This document shows positions 35,553-45,285 of a stretch of DNA of 64,000 nt, one piece after another. Below the pieces are notes generated by a model. It saw only the letters and a program-made list of their open reading frames with translations, searched no databases and was not told the DNA's origin. Position 1 is the stretch's first letter, and the number at the start of each line of letters is the position of its first letter. The DNA is from Acetobacter ghanensis (GTDB taxonomy: Bacteria; Pseudomonadota; Alphaproteobacteria; Acetobacterales; Acetobacteraceae). The stretch lies in assembly GCF_001499675.1 (NCBI RefSeq), contig NZ_LN609302.1, forward strand, positions 1,463,896 through 1,527,895, written 5' to 3'. The position numbers and the translations under genes were made by a program.

Positions 35553-36641
35553 TTATGTCCTCTTTCTGAATGAAGCAAAAAATGAGGTCGCTCTGTCAAG
35601 CAGCAGTTTTGTTTTCTTGATATGCGCAGGCAAAAAATTGGCAGGGAGGGACGCGGGGTTAAACCGGCCGGGTTGGATGTGGGGTTCGCGGTTCTGCCTT
35701 AAATCCGCGCATCCTGCTGCTACGGCTTTCCATGCCGCCTGTGCCAAGGCCTTGCGGCTGGGGAACAGGTCCGGGTCCAGCGGTTCGTGCAGGACAACCG
35801 TTACGTGCGAACGCTTCCATTGCAGGAGCGCCCACACATGGGGGCCAAGATCCATATCGCCGTACCATGAAAAAACAGGACGCCGGAAGCGGCTGATAGG
35901 CAACCCTTCCAACTGGTCATAAACAAGAGATACGGGCTGGATAAGCGGTGCCATGCCCGGCTCATAGGTTACGGGCAGCAGGCTTTTGTCCATGCCTTCC
36001 TTGAGTTTGGGAAGTTTGGCAATGGCAAAAAAGGCCGACATGAACGGCAGAACACGGGACCCATCGGAGGACGTGCCTTCGGGGAACAGAACCAGATTGT
36101 CCCCGTCCACCATGCGCTGGATCATCTGGTCACGCTCGCGCCCGGTGGTGCTGCGTTGCCGACTGACAAAAATGGTGCGGCCAATATGGGAGACCAGCCC
36201 CATGACCGGCCATTTTTCAATATCTCCCTTGGCCACAAAAACCGATGGGAGCAACGTGCCCAGTACCGGCACATCCAGCCAAGACATGTGGTTGGAGATA
36301 TAGATAACCGGTCGCTCACCGCGTTTGCGTGCTTTTATGCCGCCAACCGTGCCTGCCCGGTCGCCTTTGACCGTAATGCGCAGGCCAATAATACGGCACA
36401 AAACGCCCCAGATAACCCGCGTCCAGCGGATTTTGGCCGTGCCGGGAACCGGCAGCAGGCAGGCCTCAAACCCGACGGAAAGCGGAACCCACACAAGCAG
36501 GCCAGCCAGACGCAGGGCAGCACGAGCCTCCCCCGAGCGACGGGACAATGCATCTACCCATGAGGGAAGGGGAGAGATCGGGGCGGTGGCAGGCGTGCCC
36601 AAGGGCAGGGGCTGCGTAGTTTGGTCAGGCTTGGTGCGCAT
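35553..36641 (-). CDS. plsC: 1-acyl-sn-glycerol-3-phosphate acyltransferase (PlsC-like)
   Basis: Adds the second acyl chain to lysophosphatidic acid in phospholipid synthesis at the inner membrane. Acyltransferase motif NHMSWLDVPVLG (HX4D) near residue 118, FVSRQRS, and FPEGTSSDG (motif III) are seen, and one N-terminal membrane helix. The tail beyond about residue 300 (LFPSRKALAQAAWKAV to the end) is longer than usual. The frame extends upstream to 36749, but GCAGGA stands just before this ATG. Separated from miaB by about 200 bases with no gene. Confidence 0.9.
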   Translation of the reverse strand: MRTKPDQTTQPLPLGTPATAPISPLPSWVDALSRRSGEARAALRLAGLLVWVPLSVGFEACLLPVPGTAKIRWTRVIWGVLCRIIGLRITVKGDRAGTVGGIKARKRGERPVIYISNHMSWLDVPVLGTLLPSVFVAKGDIEKWPVMGLVSHIGRTIFVSRQRSTTGRERDQMIQRMVDGDNLVLFPEGTSSDGSRVLPFMSAFFAIAKLPKLKEGMDKSLLPVTYEPGMAPLIQPVSLVYDQLEGLPISRFRRPVFSWYGDMDLGPHVWALLQWKRSHVTVVLHEPLDPDLFPSRKALAQAAWKAVAAGCADLRQNREPHIQPGRFNPASLPANFLPAHIKKTKLLLDRATSFFASFRKRT

Positions 36642-36886
36642 GGTCCTGCTTCTGCCCGGCTCTGGCCGGACAGGCCAAGGAGTGGGCAGTAATGTGGAAG
36701 AAACACAAAAACATGTGTTCTCATACCGCGAACATGGGGGAGGGGACAATCCATCGCGTGTGAAGGTTTTTTTTGGCGGACCATCTAATTTTTGTCATGG
36801 TATGGTTATAGGCAGGGTAGGAATGCAAAAAAAGGCCGGGCAAAGGGCAGTGTAGCCTTTATTCAGCAACGGACAGACAGGGAATA

Positions 36887-38824
36887 GTGGCCGTTTACAA
36901 CAGCAACATACTGGGCAGGCTTGCCGGTGCAACGAATCGCTTTTTGGCCGGAGCCGTGCTCTGGGGGGCTTTTGTATGCGACGCACGTGCTGCGGACCCG
37001 CAGCCATATGTAACAAGCCTTGCACCCACCGGGCAGAGCGACCTGGATGCGGCGCTTAAAACATCGTCCGACCTGCTGAGCCTTCAGGCCACGCGTGCGG
37101 TGGGGCCGTTTGCGCTGGCTGGCCGCGTGCGGAATGAATATGACCGCCTGCGCGGAGCGTTGGAAAGCTGCGGCTATTACGATGGCACGGTGCACATCAT
37201 GCTGCGGAGTGGCAAGCAGGGTATTGCCATGGATGGTATGTCCTCCGCTCTTGCCTCATGGATCGAGACCGTCCCCGCAAAAGAAAAAGTGGATATTACG
37301 GTCAAGGTGGATACGGGGCCGCTCTTCCATATCGGTTCGGTCAAGTTGGTGGAGAGTGCAACGGGTTTGGCGCCGCATCTGACTGCCGCGCAGCAAAAAG
37401 CCTTTGACCTGCATACTGGGCAGCCTGCCGTGGCGGCAGATGTGCTGGCTGCTGGCGGGCGGTTACTGGATGCGCTGCGCGAGGGTGGTCATGCGTTGGC
37501 GCAGGTGGATAAACCCATGGCCTATTTGCGCCCCGCAACCAAAACACTGGATATTGTGTACCCCGTTGTGCCGGGGCCGGTGCTCAATATTGGCACCATC
37601 AGCATGGACGGGCTGAAACGGATGCACGAATCCTTCATCCGCAGGCGGCTGACGGTGAAGGAAGGGGAACTGTACCAGCCATCACGCATTGAGGCGGCCC
37701 GGCAGGACCTGACCACGTTGGGGGTTTTTTCCAATGTGACGGTAAAGGATGCGTCCAACAAAGCCGTTAATGGCACCATGCCGCTGGATTTTTCCTTTCA
37801 GGAAGGCAAACGCCACTCTGTGGGGGCGGAGTTGGGGTACTCCACGGACCTTGGTGCGCGTGTGGGGGCTACATGGACCCATAACAACCTGCTGGGGAAT
37901 GCCGAACGCCTGCGCCTGACGGCCCTGATTACAGGTCTGGGCGGGTCAGCCCAGCAAGGGCTGGGTTACGATGTGTATGCTGATTTTTTCAAACCTGATT
38001 TTTTGGAATCGAAGCAGAACCTCAACGCCCGGGTTGAAGGCCTGCGCCAGCTCTTCTGGTCCTACCGGCAGACCGCTCTGCTGGTGCGGGGTGGGATAAC
38101 TCGCCCATTGGCCAAAAACTGGAATGGGAATTTTGGTCTGGCGGCCGAGCAGGAAAGAATCGAACAGTTCAACGTGACCCGCAGCTACACCATTATTTCC
38201 GCCCCCCTATCTGGCATGTATGACAATACCGGCGTGGGCAACCCAATTGAACCGGCCACACATGGTATGCGTGCCAGCATAAACGTAACGCCTTCCGTCT
38301 CTTTGGGGAGCAAAGGCGTTGGCACATCGTTTTTTACCATTATGAACGCAACAGCCTCCACCTATGTGGACCTGCACAAGCTGGGCATCAGCCGCCCCGG
38401 TCGCAGTATTCTGGCTTTTCGTGGGACTATTGGCAGTATTCAGGGGGCCGGTACGTGGGACATTCCGCCTGACCAGCGCATGTACGCAGGGGGGAGTGCC
38501 ACGGTGCGTGGCTATCGCTGGCAAGGCGTGGGCCCGCAATATGGTCGGACCAAATACGCCATTGGTGGCACCTCGCTGGATGCGGGGTCTGTTGAGTACA
38601 GGCAGCGCCTGTTTAAAAGTTTTGGCATGGCGGCCTTTGTGGATGCAGGGCAGGTGGGCAGCAGTAGTATGCCCTTTACCGGCACTTTACGCGTGGGTGC
38701 TGGCGGTGGGGTGCGGTACTACACCCCCATTGGGCCTGTCCGGTTGGATGTGGCGGTGCCCCTTAACCGCGCACCACGAGGGGATTCGTGGGATCTGTAT
38801 ATCGGGCTGGGGGAAACATTCTGA
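36887..38824 (+). CDS. tamA: Translocation and assembly module outer-membrane protein TamA
   Basis: BamA/Omp85-family outer-membrane barrel that with TamB helps insert certain outer-membrane proteins. A signal peptide (LAGAVLWGAFVCDARA) is followed by three POTRA-like repeats (about residues 60-300; GTISMDGLKRMHESFIRRRL is typical) and a 16-strand barrel with the RGYRWQGVGP insertion motif near residue 545 and a C-terminal aromatic residue (GLGETF). Starts with GTG, AGGGA a few bases before. Its stop overlaps the tamB start (TGATG). Confidence 0.94.
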   Translation: MAVYNSNILGRLAGATNRFLAGAVLWGAFVCDARAADPQPYVTSLAPTGQSDLDAALKTSSDLLSLQATRAVGPFALAGRVRNEYDRLRGALESCGYYDGTVHIMLRSGKQGIAMDGMSSALASWIETVPAKEKVDITVKVDTGPLFHIGSVKLVESATGLAPHLTAAQQKAFDLHTGQPAVAADVLAAGGRLLDALREGGHALAQVDKPMAYLRPATKTLDIVYPVVPGPVLNIGTISMDGLKRMHESFIRRRLTVKEGELYQPSRIEAARQDLTTLGVFSNVTVKDASNKAVNGTMPLDFSFQEGKRHSVGAELGYSTDLGARVGATWTHNNLLGNAERLRLTALITGLGGSAQQGLGYDVYADFFKPDFLESKQNLNARVEGLRQLFWSYRQTALLVRGGITRPLAKNWNGNFGLAAEQERIEQFNVTRSYTIISAPLSGMYDNTGVGNPIEPATHGMRASINVTPSVSLGSKGVGTSFFTIMNATASTYVDLHKLGISRPGRSILAFRGTIGSIQGAGTWDIPPDQRMYAGGSATVRGYRWQGVGPQYGRTKYAIGGTSLDAGSVEYRQRLFKSFGMAAFVDAGQVGSSSMPFTGTLRVGAGGGVRYYTPIGPVRLDVAVPLNRAPRGDSWDLYIGLGETF

Positions 38825-41800
38825 TGGCAGACTCCACACCGAATCCTCCGCGCAAAAGGTGGCGGCGCGTTGGCCGCGTTGCGCTGGTAACTGTTGGTTC
38901 GCTCGTGGGTATTGGCGCACTGGCGACAACCGTGTTGCTGGTTGGGGCCAATACCGGGCCGGGGCGGCGGATGCTGGTCCGCCAGACCACCTCTCTGACC
39001 GGGGGGATGGTCACGCTTGCGGGCCTGTCTGGCCGTTTCCCCGATAACCTGCATGTCGCAACGCTTGCTATCCATGACCGGCAGGGCGCGTGGCTGACGT
39101 TGCATGATGTCCGACTGGACTGGTCCCCGCTGGCTATACTGGGGCGTCAGGCACGGATTTACGCTTTTACGGCGGCTCAGCTGGATATTCCGCGCCTTCC
39201 CGTATCAGACCCAGCGGCCAAACCCGCGCAGCCTGCCTCTTCTCCGTCATCGCTGCGGCTGGGGGTGGATATTCGCAGGCTGGAGGTCGGGCGTATTAAT
39301 GTAGGCGCGCCTCTGGCTGGGCAAGCCGCAAGCTTTAGTGTGAGTGGCCATGGGAAGTTAGGGAATATTGACCCGATTATTAACGGGTTGAGCCTTCCCA
39401 AACTGCCGCGCTCGGATATTGGCTTACAGGTCAAACGGCTGGATAAGATAGGGCAGATTACCCTCGCCACGGCAACGGGCGGGGGCAAGCTCTCGTTGCA
39501 TCTGGACGCCAGCGAGGGGGCAGACGGGTTTACGGCAACCCGGTTGGATATGCCGCAACTGGCCCCCATTGCCTTGCGGCTGGATATGCAGGGGCCGGTT
39601 GCGGCCTCAACCCTGACGTTTGCCGCATCGGCTGGTGCCGTCAGTGCCCACGCAAGTGGCAAGTTGGACCTGCTTGCCCAACAGTTGACTACGCTGGATG
39701 CCTCCGCACAGGCTCCCCAACTGAGCCTCACGCCGGATATTGGATGGCAGGCCATACGGTTTGCCGCACATCTGAATGGTAAAATGGCGGCCCCCCATGG
39801 CACCGCGCAACTGGATATAGACCAGTTGGCCGCATCAGGCGTGCAGGTAGGCGCGCTGAATGTCCGGTTTGCCGGGGAGGGAGGGACAGCCGCCGCTGCG
39901 GAACAACTCCACCTGAACCTGAGCGCGGATGGTTTACGCCTACCGGGCAAGGCCCCCACACTGCTTGCCGCTGCCCCCCTGAAGTTGGATGCGCTTGTTA
40001 AACCCGGTGACCCCGGTGTGCCGCTGACCTTCACGCTGGATCATCCAGTTCTGGGGCTTACGGGGGACATAAAGGCCGCCGCTCCTCAAAAAGGAACACT
40101 GAGCCTGAACGTGCCGGATCTGCTGCCTCTGGGGGAAGCAGCCGGTGTGCCCTTGCGTGGCCATGCTGCGTTAACTGCTCAGTTTGACCGTCCGCTTGAC
40201 CCTAACGGGGATACGCACCTTGCTGCCAATGGGGCACTGGCCGTGACCGGGGGACAGGCGCAGGCCGCCGGACTGCTGGGGGCGGATGGGCATATTGCCC
40301 TTACTGCCGCCATGCATCCGCTTGCAGCACAAGGTAACCTGCCTGCCGGGCAGCAGATTGACCTGTCATCCCTGACCGTGACCGGGCAGGCGCTGGATGC
40401 CCGTGTACAGGGGCATGTGCAGACAGGGCGCAATGTGGACATGACGGCCAACATTGCCTTGCCCGTGTTGGAAAAACTGGCCCCCACCTTGCGGGGGGAT
40501 ACTAATATTGCGCTGGCCCTGAAGGGACCCTTGCAGGATTTTGTCGCTACTGTGGGGGCAAAGGCCAATATAGGTACGGCAACCATGCCCAAAGGCGCTT
40601 TGGCGCTGGATGTGTCCGTGGCCCACCTGCCTAAGGTGCCGCAGGGCACACTGGCTTTGCAAGGCACATTGGACCGTGCGCCGTTGCAGTTGGAGGTGGC
40701 GTTTGACCAAGCCGCCGATGGTATGCGCCACCTCGACCTGCAAAAACTGGCGTGGAACACCACCAAAGGGCAAGGGGAGCTTACGCTGGCCCCCAAGGAA
40801 GTGGTGCCACAGGGGACTTTGGACCTGACCATAGCGCGGCTGGCTGATTACGCACCTCTTATCGGGCAGGCTATGTCCGGCACCTTGGCAGCATCCGTCA
40901 AAACCACCACGGTGGCGGACAAACCCGTGGTTGCGCTCAAGCTCAAGGGCAATGTGACCACGCCTCAGGCGCGGGTTGGCTCCATTGCTTTGGCTGGCTC
41001 GGTGACCGACCCGGCCGCACACCCCTCGCCAGACCTGACCCTGCGCCTTGGTGGTCTTTCTGCGGCCGGAGTGACCGGGCAGGCGCTGTTGAGCGCAAAA
41101 GGGCCAGATACAGCCATGTTGCTGTCGGCGCAGGTGGGGCCAGCAAGCTGGTCGGGCAGTCCTCTTGCCCTGAACACGCAGGCGTTGCTGAACCTGCCCG
41201 GCAAACAGGTAAAACTGCAAAAACTGACAGCCACAGCCAAGCAGGAAAACCTGCGCCTGCAAGCGCCGGTAATGGTGTCCTTTGGGGATACGCTGGGTCT
41301 GGACCGACTGCGCGCGGAGTTGAGCACGCCGGGCAGCCAGCCTGCCACATTGGATGTGGCGGGGCGTCTTAAACCCAGCCTGTCGGTGACCGCAGATATT
41401 CGCAATGTTACACCGGCTCTAGCCCACCCGTTTATGCCTAACCTCAAGGCAACAGGGGTTGTGTCGCTCTCTGCCAAGCTGGCGGGGTCATTGGACAGGC
41501 CAGAGGGGCGGGTGCAAGTCAAAGGCAGTAATCTGCGTATGGCGGATAGTTCTGCCGCCGCCTCCGTTCCGCCTTTGCAAGTGGATGCTCAGGCCAATCT
41601 GGCCCGCACACAAGCACAGGTGCAGGTTGATGCGTCCGCAGGGGGCAAACTTGGGATGCAGATACGCGGGAGTGCCCCCCTATCCAAAACAGGCGCGTTG
41701 GACCTGCGTACAAATGGGCATCTTGATCTGAGTATTGCCAACGGCATACTGGGTGCGCAGGCCCGGCAGGCACAGGGGCAGATGCAACTGGCCATGCAGG

Positions 41801-43029
41801 TCAAGGGGAGTGTGGCCTCTCCCGCCGTATCTGGCGCGATTGACCTGATTAACGCGGATTTTCAGGACTTTGCGCAGGGGTTCCATCTGAGTGCCGTAAA
41901 CGGTCGTGTTGTGGGTGCGCGGGACCGCATTGTTATTCAGACTCTCAGCGCAAAGGCTGGGGACGGCACGCTTGGCGTCACCGGTTTTCTCGGGGTTGCT
42001 ATGCCGGGTATGCCCATAGACCTGCATCTGGTTGCCAAGGATGCGCGCCCGGTCTCAAGCGACCTGCTGACAGCGGTACTGAATGCCGATGTTACGGTGC
42101 GCGGGCAGGTGCAGACCCGTATGGACGTGGCGGGCGGCGTGGATTTGCAGCGTGTGGAAATTAATATTCCCAATTCGTTGCCATCTTCTGTGGCCCGGTT
42201 GGATGTTGTGCGTCCGGGTGAAGAAAAACAGAGGGCGGAAGAAGCTAAAGCCGCCAGTACGCACCAGTCTGTAATAGGGCTGGACCTTAAATTAACATCA
42301 CCGGGTAAGTTCTTTGTCCGCGGGCACGGTCTGGACGCGGAAATGGCGGGCCGCCTGAAGGTAACAGGCACTACGCAGGCACCAGTTGTAACCGGCGGGT
42401 TTGATCTTAAACGCGGTAATTTTGATCTGGCGGGTATTTCGCTCAACTTCACCAAGGGGCGGGTTGGCTTTAATGGCTCTGGCGTCGGGCACAAGCTTGA
42501 CCCAACACTGGATTTTGAGGCCGACCGCGCGGTTGAGGGGCAGACGGCCATGCTTAAGGTTGGCGGGTACGCAAGCGCACCCAAGATCAGTTTTGATTCC
42601 ATTCCCAGCCTACCGCAGGATCAGGTTCTGGCCATGCTGCTGTTTGGAACAGATGCGCACTCCCTGTCCTCCACCCAGATGGTCGAAGTGGGCACGGCTT
42701 TGGCCACACTGACCGGGCTGACAACCTTTGACCCCATGGGCACCCTGCGCAAAACCTTGCACCTGGATAGGCTGGCCGTTGGCGGTGGCTCGGGCGTGGG
42801 GAACGGTGGCACCAGCGTGGAAGCCGGTAAATACGTGATGAAGGGTGTTTACGTGGGGGCCAAGCAGGCCACGTCGGGCTCTGGCACACAGGCACAGGTG
42901 CAGGTGGATCTGACCAACCACCTCAAACTTAATACAACAGTTGGCACCGGTGGCTCCGTAACCGGCTTTACCACACCGGAAAACGATCCGGGCAGCAGTG
43001 TGGGGCTGCTGTGGCAGTACCGGTATTAG
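38824..43029 (+). CDS. tamB: Translocation and assembly module protein TamB
   Basis: Inner-membrane-anchored AsmA/DUF490 protein of 1401 residues that spans the periplasm; implicated with TamA in outer-membrane protein insertion and, like other repeating-beta-groove proteins, in lipid movement to the outer membrane. One N-terminal membrane anchor (ALVTVGSLVGIGALATTVLLV), then a long repetitive beta-rich body, and the conserved C-terminal domain (GRVGFNGSGVGHKLDPTLDF, PQDQVLAMLLFGTDAHSLSSTQ, LLWQYRY). The frame opens 36 bases earlier within tamA, but the TGATG overlap fixes the start. Confidence 0.94.
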   Translation: MADSTPNPPRKRWRRVGRVALVTVGSLVGIGALATTVLLVGANTGPGRRMLVRQTTSLTGGMVTLAGLSGRFPDNLHVATLAIHDRQGAWLTLHDVRLDWSPLAILGRQARIYAFTAAQLDIPRLPVSDPAAKPAQPASSPSSLRLGVDIRRLEVGRINVGAPLAGQAASFSVSGHGKLGNIDPIINGLSLPKLPRSDIGLQVKRLDKIGQITLATATGGGKLSLHLDASEGADGFTATRLDMPQLAPIALRLDMQGPVAASTLTFAASAGAVSAHASGKLDLLAQQLTTLDASAQAPQLSLTPDIGWQAIRFAAHLNGKMAAPHGTAQLDIDQLAASGVQVGALNVRFAGEGGTAAAAEQLHLNLSADGLRLPGKAPTLLAAAPLKLDALVKPGDPGVPLTFTLDHPVLGLTGDIKAAAPQKGTLSLNVPDLLPLGEAAGVPLRGHAALTAQFDRPLDPNGDTHLAANGALAVTGGQAQAAGLLGADGHIALTAAMHPLAAQGNLPAGQQIDLSSLTVTGQALDARVQGHVQTGRNVDMTANIALPVLEKLAPTLRGDTNIALALKGPLQDFVATVGAKANIGTATMPKGALALDVSVAHLPKVPQGTLALQGTLDRAPLQLEVAFDQAADGMRHLDLQKLAWNTTKGQGELTLAPKEVVPQGTLDLTIARLADYAPLIGQAMSGTLAASVKTTTVADKPVVALKLKGNVTTPQARVGSIALAGSVTDPAAHPSPDLTLRLGGLSAAGVTGQALLSAKGPDTAMLLSAQVGPASWSGSPLALNTQALLNLPGKQVKLQKLTATAKQENLRLQAPVMVSFGDTLGLDRLRAELSTPGSQPATLDVAGRLKPSLSVTADIRNVTPALAHPFMPNLKATGVVSLSAKLAGSLDRPEGRVQVKGSNLRMADSSAAASVPPLQVDAQANLARTQAQVQVDASAGGKLGMQIRGSAPLSKTGALDLRTNGHLDLSIANGILGAQARQAQGQMQLAMQVKGSVASPAVSGAIDLINADFQDFAQGFHLSAVNGRVVGARDRIVIQTLSAKAGDGTLGVTGFLGVAMPGMPIDLHLVAKDARPVSSDLLTAVLNADVTVRGQVQTRMDVAGGVDLQRVEINIPNSLPSSVARLDVVRPGEEKQRAEEAKAASTHQSVIGLDLKLTSPGKFFVRGHGLDAEMAGRLKVTGTTQAPVVTGGFDLKRGNFDLAGISLNFTKGRVGFNGSGVGHKLDPTLDFEADRAVEGQTAMLKVGGYASAPKISFDSIPSLPQDQVLAMLLFGTDAHSLSSTQMVEVGTALATLTGLTTFDPMGTLRKTLHLDRLAVGGGSGVGNGGTSVEAGKYVMKGVYVGAKQATSGSGTQAQVQVDLTNHLKLNTTVGTGGSVTGFTTPENDPGSSVGLLWQYRY

Positions 43030-43044
43030 GCTGCTCTTATAGGG

Positions 43045-43839
43045 TTATGGCTGAATATCCATAACCACGGGAACATGGTCCGAGGGGGAGGGCCAGTCTC
43101 TGGCATCCTGCACAACGGTCATACTGGCCAGTTGGGGTACAAGGTCTGGTGTAACCCATATGTGGTCCAGCCTTCTCCCGCGGTTGGACTTTTTCCAGTC
43201 CCGGTTGCGGTAGGACCACCAAGTGTAAAGCTTGTCCTGTGGGGGGACAAAGTGGCGCATGGCGTCCACAAAGCCCGTTTGTTGCCAGTTGGTCAGGCGT
43301 TCTGTTTCCGGCGGAGTGTGGCTGACAATTTTAAGCAACTGTTTGTGACTCCAGACATCATGCTCCAGCGGCGCAATGTTGAAGTCCCCCACCAGTACCG
43401 TACGTGCGAGTTTCTGCCGGGCAAACCAGTCTGTTACTTCTTCCACAAAGGTAAGTTTGTGCGCGAATTTGGGGTTGGTCTCTGGGTCTGGCTCATCCCC
43501 TCCCGCAGGAACATAAAAGTCGTGCAGGGCAATATCGCCTCCCGGTGCGTGGAGGGTCGCCGCAACGTGGCGGCAGTCTTCCTTACCGTACCATGAGGGC
43601 GTGTCTGTTGCGGGGCTAAGCGGCAGGCGGGAGAGGATGGCCACGCCGTTATAGCCCTTCATGCCCTTGTAGTGCAGGTGCTCAAAACCAAGGGCACGCA
43701 CCGCGTCCAGCGGGAAAAGGGCATCGGGGACCTTGGTTTCCTGCAGGCAGACAACGTCGGGCTGCAAGGTGGTGGTCAGCTTTTCCAGCAGCGGCATACG
43801 CAGCCGGAGGGAGTTGATGTTCCATGTCACAAGTCGCAT
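43045..43839 (-). CDS. xthA: Exodeoxyribonuclease III XthA
   Basis: AP endonuclease/3'-5' exonuclease of base excision repair. Catalytic and metal residues lie in TWNINSLRLR, CLQETKV, KGYNGVAILSR, YVPAGGD, GDFNIAP and SDHVPVVMDI, the full endonuclease/exonuclease/phosphatase set. I start at the MRLVTWN methionine that begins the family; the frame runs 105 bases further upstream without homology. No clear SD before this ATG. Convergent with tamB, divergent from the dipeptidase. Confidence 0.93.
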   Translation of the reverse strand: MRLVTWNINSLRLRMPLLEKLTTTLQPDVVCLQETKVPDALFPLDAVRALGFEHLHYKGMKGYNGVAILSRLPLSPATDTPSWYGKEDCRHVAATLHAPGGDIALHDFYVPAGGDEPDPETNPKFAHKLTFVEEVTDWFARQKLARTVLVGDFNIAPLEHDVWSHKQLLKIVSHTPPETERLTNWQQTGFVDAMRHFVPPQDKLYTWWSYRNRDWKKSNRGRRLDHIWVTPDLVPQLASMTVVQDARDWPSPSDHVPVVMDIQP

Positions 43840-43955
43840 GGGCAGGGCATGGCGTATTGCATGGCGTTGGGCAAGTAAAAAGAGGAAGGGCAAGCCGGGT
43901 GGATGGAAGGGGATGACTCTTGCAATTTTTTGTATCCACCCCATGATATTGAAAG

Positions 43956-45038
43956 ATGGATACCGTATTCGCCCAGCCCGCCGCCCCGCAGAGCGCCATA
44001 GCCCTGCACCGTGACCTTCTGACGCTGGATAGCCATATCGACATTCCTTGGCCGGACCGGGCCGATGCGTTTGACGATACGCCGTCCCGCAAGGTCGATT
44101 TACCCAAAATGCAACGTGGCGGCATGTCCGCTGGCTGCTTTGTTGCCTATACGGCGCAGGGGCCGGTAACGGCCGAGGCCCATAAGCAGGTGCAGCAGGA
44201 ATGCCTAGCCATGCTGGATGCCATTAACACCATGCAGGGAACCCATAATGGCGTGAGTGCAGCCATTTGCTCCCGCGTGGCTGATATTCGGGCCGCTCAT
44301 GCAAAAGGCGTTATCGCGGTTATTCCAGCGGTTGAGAACGGTTATGGCATGGGGGATGACCCGGCGCTGCTCAAGGCGTTTCAAAAACGGGGTGCACGCT
44401 ATGTGACCCTGACCCATAACGGCCACAATGCTCTGGCGGATGCGGCCATCCACCGCCCTAGCCTTGGGGATACGCCGCAAAAACATGGAGGCCTTTCCGC
44501 TCTGGGGCGTGAGGCCGTGCGGGAGATGAACAGGCTTGGCCTGTTGGTGGATGTCTCCCACGCATCCAAACAGACCATGTTGCAGGCCGTGGATGCCTCG
44601 GCCACGCCGGTTGTGGCCAGCCATTCCTGCGTACGGACACTGTGCGACCATCCGCGTAATCTGGATGATGAGCAACTGGATGCACTGAAGGCCAGTGGGG
44701 GACTGATCCAGATAACCGCCATGCCCGCGTTCCTTAAACCCAAACCGGAAGAAGGTAAGCGATCAGCCGGGGTGGCGGACCTTGTGGACCATATTGACTA
44801 CGTTGTGCGCCGTCTGGGGCCTGCCTATGTTGGTATTTCCTCCGATTTTGACGGCGGTGGCGCTTTGTCGGACTGGCAGGATGCTATGCAGGGCGTCAAC
44901 ATTACGGCGGAGTTGATGCGCCGGGGGTATGACAGAAGCGAGATAGCCGCCTTTTGGGGAGAAAACTTTTTGCGGCTTCTGGAAAAGGCGGAACAGGTGG
45001 CAGAACAAAGCGAGACTGCACCCCACGTTGCAGGTTGA
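43956..45038 (+). CDS. Membrane dipeptidase, peptidase M19 family
   Basis: Zinc-dependent dipeptidase. The first metal pair is in LDSHIDIPW (HxD), the bridging Glu in AVENGYG, further ligands in DVSHAS and VASHSCV, and the late Asp in GISSDFDGG; these match renal-dipeptidase-like proteins. 360 residues. There is no signal peptide at the N-terminus shown, so it may be cytoplasmic. Substrates of bacterial members include various L- and D-containing dipeptides; not resolvable here. Confidence 0.92.
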   Translation: MDTVFAQPAAPQSAIALHRDLLTLDSHIDIPWPDRADAFDDTPSRKVDLPKMQRGGMSAGCFVAYTAQGPVTAEAHKQVQQECLAMLDAINTMQGTHNGVSAAICSRVADIRAAHAKGVIAVIPAVENGYGMGDDPALLKAFQKRGARYVTLTHNGHNALADAAIHRPSLGDTPQKHGGLSALGREAVREMNRLGLLVDVSHASKQTMLQAVDASATPVVASHSCVRTLCDHPRNLDDEQLDALKASGGLIQITAMPAFLKPKPEEGKRSAGVADLVDHIDYVVRRLGPAYVGISSDFDGGGALSDWQDAMQGVNITAELMRRGYDRSEIAAFWGENFLRLLEKAEQVAEQSETAPHVAG

Positions 45039-45285
45039 AAATTTTGTCCACTATTCCTCTTGACATGCCCTATTTTCAACAAAGAGTTTGAAAAAGCAAA
45101 GTCAGACAACGCCAGCAAAAGAGCAAAATCCTTTTAAATCAATGTCATGACCTGTTTGACTAAAAAATATGCAATCCGTTGGAAGGGCTGAAAATCTGCG
45201 GTTTGCACCCCATCCGCACCCTATCTTCCACAGACTTATCCACAAAAACGGTGGATGAAATTGACGACCCCCCAAAGAGCGCCAG
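45039..45285. other. AT-rich intergenic region with a perfect DnaA box
   Basis: 247 bases, markedly richer in A and T than the rest, between the dipeptidase gene and uvrC. TTATCCACA (45236-45244) is a perfect DnaA box; TCTTCCACA 12 bases to its left is a weak second, and GTGGATGAA follows in inverted order. TTGACA (45059-45064) could be a promoter element. It may simply hold the uvrC promoter, or be an origin-like or DnaA-regulated site. Confidence 0.45.

Noticed and set aside
39177..40034. 285-codon minus-strand frame inside tamB
   Set aside because: Shadow of a long repetitive gene; Ser/Ala/Arg-rich with no motif.
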